In this document: one piece after another, positions 59,716 to 64,000 of the stretch | Layout of the letters: each line of letters begins with the position of its first letter | How positions within the stretch are numbered: position 1 is the stretch's first letter | Source of the DNA: Thermosinus carboxydivorans Nor1 | Lineage (GTDB): Bacteria > Bacillota > Negativicutes > Sporomusales > Thermosinaceae | Assembly (NCBI RefSeq): GCF_000169155.1 | Contig: NZ_AAWL01000002.1 | Span: forward strand, 1-64,000 | Direction: 5' to 3' | DNA length: 64,000 nt | Position numbers and translations under genes: made by a program | The notes under the pieces: model-generated | Databases searched by the model: none | What the model was told of the DNA's origin: nothing | Seen by the model: only the letters and a program-made list of their open reading frames with translations

Positions 59716-59937
59716 CTGTAAAGCGTCCGCTCTTTCTGGCAGTCGCCTGTCGGTCGGTCGCCCACCACGGCGATGAGTTGCCTGTTCCAGCGCCTAGCCC
59801 TATTAGCCCTCTGTGCAGACAGGCTATAGCAAAAAATCAAAACAAAAATTGACAAATTGTGTTATAATATAAATTAATTAACAATTATTTTATTATTATA
59901 GCTAAATTTACAATTTAACAGTTAATCGCAATAGCAA

Positions 59938-60035
59938 TTATCCAAGGGCAAACCTGTCGAAAGGCAGGGACGCAAAGCCAAGGGCCTAAGGAATAGAAAT
60001 TATTCTATGGCAGCCGGTTGCATGATTGCACCGGA
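59938..60035 (+). ncRNA. Cyclic di-GMP-I (GEMM-I) riboswitch
   Basis: The aptamer core is recognisable: GGGCAAACCTG, a GNRA-type loop (TCGAAAGG), GGCAGGGACGCAAAGCC, AGGGCCTAAGG, a variable hairpin (AATAGAAATTATTCT), and GGCAGCCGG. The GACGCAAAGCCA and GGCAGCCGG blocks are the conserved joining elements of the family. A terminator follows directly, so c-di-GMP should change read-through into the chemoreceptor gene. Whether it turns the gene on or off cannot be read from sequence alone. Confidence 0.93.
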
Positions 60036-60070
60036 TCCTTCTATGCCCTTAGACATAGAAGGACTTTTTA
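60036..60070 (+). terminator. Expression-platform terminator of the c-di-GMP riboswitch
   Basis: TCCTTCTATG (60036-60045) pairs with CATAGAAGGA (60054-60063), followed by CTTTTTA. It partly touches the 3' side of the aptamer, as needed for switching. Confidence 0.85.
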
Positions 60071-60095
60071 TTTTGAAAAAGGAGGGGATAAAGGT

Positions 60096-60841
60096 ATGAG
60101 GTATATGGAAAGAGGTGGAATATGGCGTCAATTTTTTGAGGGGAAGGAGATGTTTATGAAATACCTGCGAATAAACATACAAAGCCTGCTAACAAGGATG
60201 ACCGTATTTTTCGGGCTGGTCGTGCTGGCAGGGTGTGTGGCCCTGCGGAGAAACTTGCTAGCCTGGACAAATCAGTCGGCCAGATTGGGGAAATTATGGG
60301 CGTAATTACCGGCATCGCCGACCAGACCAACCTTTTGGCCCTCAATGCCGCCATTGAAGCGGCGCGGGCGGGCGAAGCCGGCCGCGGCTTTGCCGTGGTG
60401 GCCGAGGAAGTGCGCAAACTCGCCGAACAGTCGCGCGCTTCAGCCGACCAAATCAAACAATTGCTGGACACCATCGGCGCCGAAACTGGCGAGGTGGTGG
60501 CAACGGCCAAGGTAACCCAGGACCAAGTGACCAACCAAATTGAAAATGTCAAAAATACTGTGCGGTCGTTCGACGACATCTTAGCTTCGGTTGCAGCAAT
60601 TGCCCCCATGATTGCCGCCGCCTACCAGGAAATGGACAAAACGGTCAAAGCTAAAGACGCGGTATTGGACCGCGTCTTTAGCGTTAGCGCCGTATCAGAA
60701 GAGACCTCGGCCGCTTCCGAAGAGATTGCCGCATCGGCCGAAGAGCTTACTGCTTCGACCCAGGAGATTGCCGCCGGCGCTCAGCAGGTGCTCGAGGTGG
60801 CCAAACGGCTGGACGAGCAAGTCGAGCGGTTCAAAGTTTAA
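60096..60841 (+). pseudogene. Methyl-accepting chemotaxis gene missing its sensor region
   Basis: From ATG 60096 (AAAGGAGGGG before it), the frame gives a start and one membrane helix ([18 protein letters not shown]), then shifts near 60235. The other frame picks up at [48 protein letters not shown] (the signalling tip) and runs to a normal MCP end at 60841. What is absent is the periplasmic domain, second membrane helix, HAMP and first methylation helix, roughly 1 kb of coding DNA. The joint is out of frame. A deletion explains this; an assembly join of two receptors is possible. The riboswitch upstream is intact. Confidence 0.8.
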
Positions 60842-60861
60842 CGCCTAGATATATAAATATT

Positions 60862-60892
60862 AAGGCCCTAGCATAAGACCAGGGCCTTTTTG
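60862..60892 (+). terminator. Terminator between MCP and cheA
   Basis: AAGGCCCT (60862-60869) and AGGGCCTT (60881-60888) pair, with T5 after them. Confidence 0.8.
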
Positions 60893-60924
60893 AAAAAATG
60901 AATTGTTTTCAGGAGGCAAATTAA

Positions 60925-62943
60925 ATGAATACCAGCCAATACTTAGAAATGTTTTTGGCTGAGTCACGCGAACACCTGCAAACTTTAAATCACTGTTTAT
61001 TAAACCTGGAAAACAATCCCAGTAACTTATCCATCCTTGATGAAATATTCCGGAGTGCCCATACTATCAAAGGCATGTCCGCTACGATGGGCTTTGCGGT
61101 TATTGCCGAACTGACCCATGAAATGGAAAATATTCTTGATTTATTGCGCAAGGCTGATTTAAAAGTTACCAACGAAATCATTGATAACTTGTTTAAATGC
61201 ATTGATACGCTGGAACAGCTAATCGAACATGCCGCTACCGGTAGCGATAGCAAAATAGATATTGCTGGCTTAGTGGGTCAATTGCGCCAGCTGGCCAAAG
61301 GCGAAAGCTCCTTTGAAAGCATTGGCAAAAATTCGAAAGATGATACGGCCTTCGGACTGAATTTTAATGATGCGGAAATCATGGCGATTAAAATGGCCAA
61401 AGCACAAGGACGGCAGGTGTATGAAGTCCAAATCCAGCTGCGGGAAGACTGCTTGCTAAAATCAGCCCGTGCTTATCTAGTAATAAAAGCTTTAGATGAA
61501 CTAGGTGACATACTTAAAAGTGTTCCCACGGTCGAGGAACTAGAACAAGAAAACTTTGACCTAAGCTTTCACGTAGCACTTATCAGCGATGACGAACCGG
61601 AAAAAATCAAACAAGTGATTTTGAACATCGCGGAAATTGCCAGTGTGACGGTGCGCCCTTGCCCGCTGCCCGAAGCGGCCGATTGTAACCAAAGCAAAAA
61701 AAACAGTGACCACAGCCTCAAACCAGAAAACGATAAAAAAGATAAACAAGTCCCGCCGCAAACACCCAACACTGCCAACACTAAAATCAAAGGCACGCAG
61801 ACAGTCAGAGTAGATATTGAAAAATTTGATACCCTCCTTAATCTTGTGGGTGAACTGGTCATTAATAAAACCAGGCTGGAGCAAATCGGCCAGACGCATC
61901 GGTTGGCCGATTTAATCGAAACAATTGAACAAATGGATCGCGTCACTACCGACCTCCAGGCAGTAGTCATGAAGGTACGCATGGTTCCTGTCGGGCAGGT
62001 GTTTAATCGTTTCCCGCGAATGGTGCGCGACTTGTCGCGAGAATTAAACAAAGAAATCAACCTGATTATCCAAGGTGAAGAAACCGAACTTGACCGTACA
62101 GTCATAGACGAAATAGGCGATCCGTTGGTTCATCTCTTACGCAATGCGATTGATCATGGCATAGAAAGTTCAGCAGAACGGCAAGAAAAAGGAAAAAATC
62201 TTGTTGGCGAAATCCGCCTGATCGCTCGCCATGAGGGCAATAATGTAATCATTATTGTGGAAGACGATGGAAGAGGTATTAACCCTGAAATTGTTAAGCA
62301 AAAAGCGGTCCAAAAGGGACTTATCACCCAAAACGAAGCAGACAAAATGGATAATAGCGAGGCAATCCGCTTAATTTTCCAGCCAGGGTTTTCGACTGCT
62401 GAAAACGTCACTGACATATCCGGCCGGGGGGTCGGCATGGATGCCGTGAAAACAAAGATTGAGTCGTTGGGGGGAATAGTAGATGTAGAAACCAAAATCA
62501 ATGAGGGAAGCAAGTTTAAAATCCGGCTGCCGCTTACCCTGGCGATTATTCAGGCACTATTAGTACAAGTTCACGATGAAATTTATGCCATCCCCCTGGG
62601 CTCAATTGACAGCACCATCAGTATTAAGCCGGAAGAAATTAAAACTGTCCAAAACCGTGAGGCCATTTTGTATAGAGGCCAGGTTATTCCTATTGTACGT
62701 CTGGCTAAAGTTCTAGACGTACCGGTGACCTATCAACAAAAACAGGACGACCTGTTTGTAGTAATCGTCCGCACAAACAACCATTTAGCAGGAATTGTTG
62801 TTGATAACCTTATTGGTCAACAGGAAATTGTTATCAAGTCTTTAGGTAAATTACTGTCTGGCGTTAAAGTAGCCGCCGGCGCAACAATCTTAGGCAACGG
62901 TCAGGTTGCGCTTATCCTGAATGTAGATACATTAACAAAATAA
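60925..62943 (+). CDS. cheA: Chemotaxis histidine kinase CheA
   Basis: CheA autophosphorylates in response to receptors and passes phosphate to CheY and CheB. Domains of the 672-residue protein: P1 with phospho-His H46 (FRSAHTIKG), P2 (about 145-240) for CheY docking, a Lys-rich linker, dimerisation P3 (VRVDIEKFDTLLNLVGELVINKTRLEQI), kinase P4 with HLLRNAIDHGIES (N box), VEDDGRGI (G1) and GRGVGMDAVK (G2), and a C-terminal CheW-like P5. The start follows CAGGAGG. cheW follows by 15 bases, then cheX and cheY, an operon. Confidence 0.96.
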   Translation: MNTSQYLEMFLAESREHLQTLNHCLLNLENNPSNLSILDEIFRSAHTIKGMSATMGFAVIAELTHEMENILDLLRKADLKVTNEIIDNLFKCIDTLEQLIEHAATGSDSKIDIAGLVGQLRQLAKGESSFESIGKNSKDDTAFGLNFNDAEIMAIKMAKAQGRQVYEVQIQLREDCLLKSARAYLVIKALDELGDILKSVPTVEELEQENFDLSFHVALISDDEPEKIKQVILNIAEIASVTVRPCPLPEAADCNQSKKNSDHSLKPENDKKDKQVPPQTPNTANTKIKGTQTVRVDIEKFDTLLNLVGELVINKTRLEQIGQTHRLADLIETIEQMDRVTTDLQAVVMKVRMVPVGQVFNRFPRMVRDLSRELNKEINLIIQGEETELDRTVIDEIGDPLVHLLRNAIDHGIESSAERQEKGKNLVGEIRLIARHEGNNVIIIVEDDGRGINPEIVKQKAVQKGLITQNEADKMDNSEAIRLIFQPGFSTAENVTDISGRGVGMDAVKTKIESLGGIVDVETKINEGSKFKIRLPLTLAIIQALLVQVHDEIYAIPLGSIDSTISIKPEEIKTVQNREAILYRGQVIPIVRLAKVLDVPVTYQQKQDDLFVVIVRTNNHLAGIVVDNLIGQQEIVIKSLGKLLSGVKVAAGATILGNGQVALILNVDTLTK

Positions 62944-62958
62944 GGAGACCGATTTGTT

Positions 62959-63408
62959 ATGGCTGAAAATTTTGGTTCTGACAACCAGGTTCAGGTTGTA
63001 GTGTTTAAATTAGGACAAGAAGAATATGGCATAAATATTTTGCAGGTACAGGAAATAAAACAGATGACCGAAATTACCCGTATTCCCCAAGTGCCTGACT
63101 ACATCACCGGCGTTATCAATTTGCGCGGGAGCGTTTTGCCGGTAATGGACTTAAAAAGACGCCTTGGCCTAGCACCCCAGCCTATTACTGACGACACGCG
63201 GATTGTTATTGTCAAAATTGACGATACAGCTATTGGTATGATTGTCGATGCTGTTACCGAAGTGTTAACAATAAACCGGGAAAATATCGAACCGCCTCAG
63301 GCTGGCATTTGCGCAACATCGCCCAACTACCTGAGCGGCGTAGGTAAGCTCAATGACCGTCTGCTTATCCTGCTGAACGTTACCAATATTATTAGCATTG
63401 GTCAATAA
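62959..63408 (+). CDS. cheW: Chemotaxis coupling protein CheW
   Basis: CheW links receptors to CheA in the signalling array. The 149-residue protein has VVVFKLGQEEYGINILQVQEI at the start and VPDYITGVINLRGSVLPVMDLKRRLG, both typical of the family. The start follows AAGGAGACC. It is the second gene of the cheA operon. Its N-terminus differs from the CheW fragment at 54.4 kb, so the genome had at least two. Confidence 0.95.
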   Translation: MAENFGSDNQVQVVVFKLGQEEYGINILQVQEIKQMTEITRIPQVPDYITGVINLRGSVLPVMDLKRRLGLAPQPITDDTRIVIVKIDDTAIGMIVDAVTEVLTINRENIEPPQAGICATSPNYLSGVGKLNDRLLILLNVTNIISIGQ

Positions 63409-63445
63409 GAAGTTTAGTAAAAATATAATGAGCTGTGGTGAAAAG

Positions 63446-63910
63446 ATGAAAGCTGAGTATTTGAATGTTATTCTGACCTCTACCATAAACGTTATAAAAC
63501 AATGGATGGGAAAAGATTTTGTTTTGGCCCAAAAAAGTTTAAAACATACGCCTATTACAACAAAACCACTGACGGTTGTCGTTGGTGTCAATGGCGATTT
63601 AAGCGGCAACGTATTTATTTCTTTTGAAGCTGGAACGGCTAAAAAACTGGCATCGTCAATGGCAGGCGGTTTTGTTTTTGAAGAAATAGACGAATTATGC
63701 AAAAGCGCTATCGGCGAAATTGGCAATGTCATTATGGGAAATATTTGCACCGCTTTTGCCGAAAAAGGGAAAAAAATCGACATTACACCTCCCGTCCTTG
63801 TCGAAGGCGAAAACATAAAATTAGGCACCAAGTATTCTCCGCTAGTGTCCTTAGATTTGAAATCCGTAAATAATGAAGAAATAACCTTAGACATATCGCT
63901 TAGCGATTGA
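63446..63910 (+). CDS. cheX: CheX-family CheY-P phosphatase
   Basis: The 154-residue product matches CheX, which removes phosphate from CheY. The active-site helix with ExxxN is visible in CKSAIGEIGNVIMGNICTAF. It also has the sheet region LTVVVGVNGDLSGNVFISF. The ATG at 63446 has only a weak GTGGTG site; an ATG six codons earlier (63428) is possible. It is third in the cheA operon. Confidence 0.88.
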   Translation: MKAEYLNVILTSTINVIKQWMGKDFVLAQKSLKHTPITTKPLTVVVGVNGDLSGNVFISFEAGTAKKLASSMAGGFVFEEIDELCKSAIGEIGNVIMGNICTAFAEKGKKIDITPPVLVEGENIKLGTKYSPLVSLDLKSVNNEEITLDISLSD

Positions 63911-63957
63911 GCTTTTCGGCTGATTTGATTAAACACCAGGAGGTTTTGCTATCTATA

Positions 63958-64000
63958 TGGGTGCAAAAGTTCTAATCGTTGATGACGCAGCATTCATGCG
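63958..64000 (+). CDS. cheY: CheY-type response regulator, cut by window end
   Basis: Only the first 14 residues are in the window: MGAKVLIVDDAAFMR, with the acidic DD pair of receiver domains. CAGGAGG precedes the ATG by about 13 bases. It follows cheX by 47 bases in the cheA operon. Confidence 0.85.

Noticed and set aside
59849-59868. TTGACA..TATAAT promoter for the c-di-GMP riboswitch
   Set aside because: The two boxes are only 8 bases apart, so they cannot form one promoter; the real start could not be assigned.

Overview
The window reads as chromosome of an endospore-forming, flagellated, anaerobic Firmicute with a diderm envelope, most likely a Negativicute of the Sporomusaceae/Thermosinus type (inference). 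Spore biology is shown by an alpha/beta SASP, a Spo0E-like phosphatase and a SpoVD-like PBP. The diderm hint is an RND pump with periplasmic adaptor. Anaerobic C1 metabolism is shown by fhs and folD placed in one run with hydrogenase-maturation genes (hypA, hypB, protease). GC is high through most of the window, with AT-rich accessory patches at about 36.1-36.4, 37.7-41.7 and 50.1-51.7 kb.

Layout. 0-3.7 kb: tRNA-Val and an ECF vitamin/amino-acid transporter (S, A, A', T) under a T-box leader. 3.8-8.5 kb: zinc-ribbon protein, class V aminotransferase, D-Ala-D-Ala carboxypeptidase, CheR, MotB. 8.5-9.0 kb: dispersed intergenic repeats. 9.0-14.4 kb: a minus-strand run fhs, folD, hydrogenase protease, hypA, hypB, spo0E-like, amidohydrolase. 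14.6-19.2 kb: SASP, PolX with a decayed polymerase site, PASTA-PBP, a secreted protein. 19.7-31.5 kb: Cys-rich mini-protein, TerC, MFS, recJ-cca, sbcD-sbcC-like pair, SLC13 carrier, a cyclotransferase.

31.5-45.3 kb is a defence-type cassette on the minus strand: SNF2-like helicase with DUF3883 end, DUF3800 protein, DUF1156 DNA methyltransferase and DUF499 ATPase with an N-terminal HEPN-like RNxxxH motif. It has been hit twice by transposition: an IS3-family element splits the DUF3800 gene, and an ISLre2-family element with an 8-bp target duplication lies between DUF3800 and the methyltransferase. Between them is a compact promoter-hairpin-pseudoknot-terminator unit, a small RNA gene next to DUF3800. 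This RNA plus DUF3800 plus helicase/methylase/ATPase set is the best candidate for a little-described system.

45.6-52 kb: RND pump, AT-rich island with two unknown genes, tRNA-Lys and tRNA-Gln. 52.6-64 kb: chemotaxis and c-di-GMP signalling: soluble MCP, MotB, CheY, MCP, an EAL protein with dead GGDEF, an orphan CIRCE operator, an AraC-type regulator lacking its phosphoacceptor, a c-di-GMP-I riboswitch leading an MCP that lacks its sensor region, then cheA-cheW-cheX-cheY. A scar upstream of motB strings together pieces of CheX, CheW and MotA.

Several otherwise normal genes carry small frameshifts (first ecfA, MFS, cca, sbcD). Part of this may be sequence error, because cca and ecfA would be expected to be intact.
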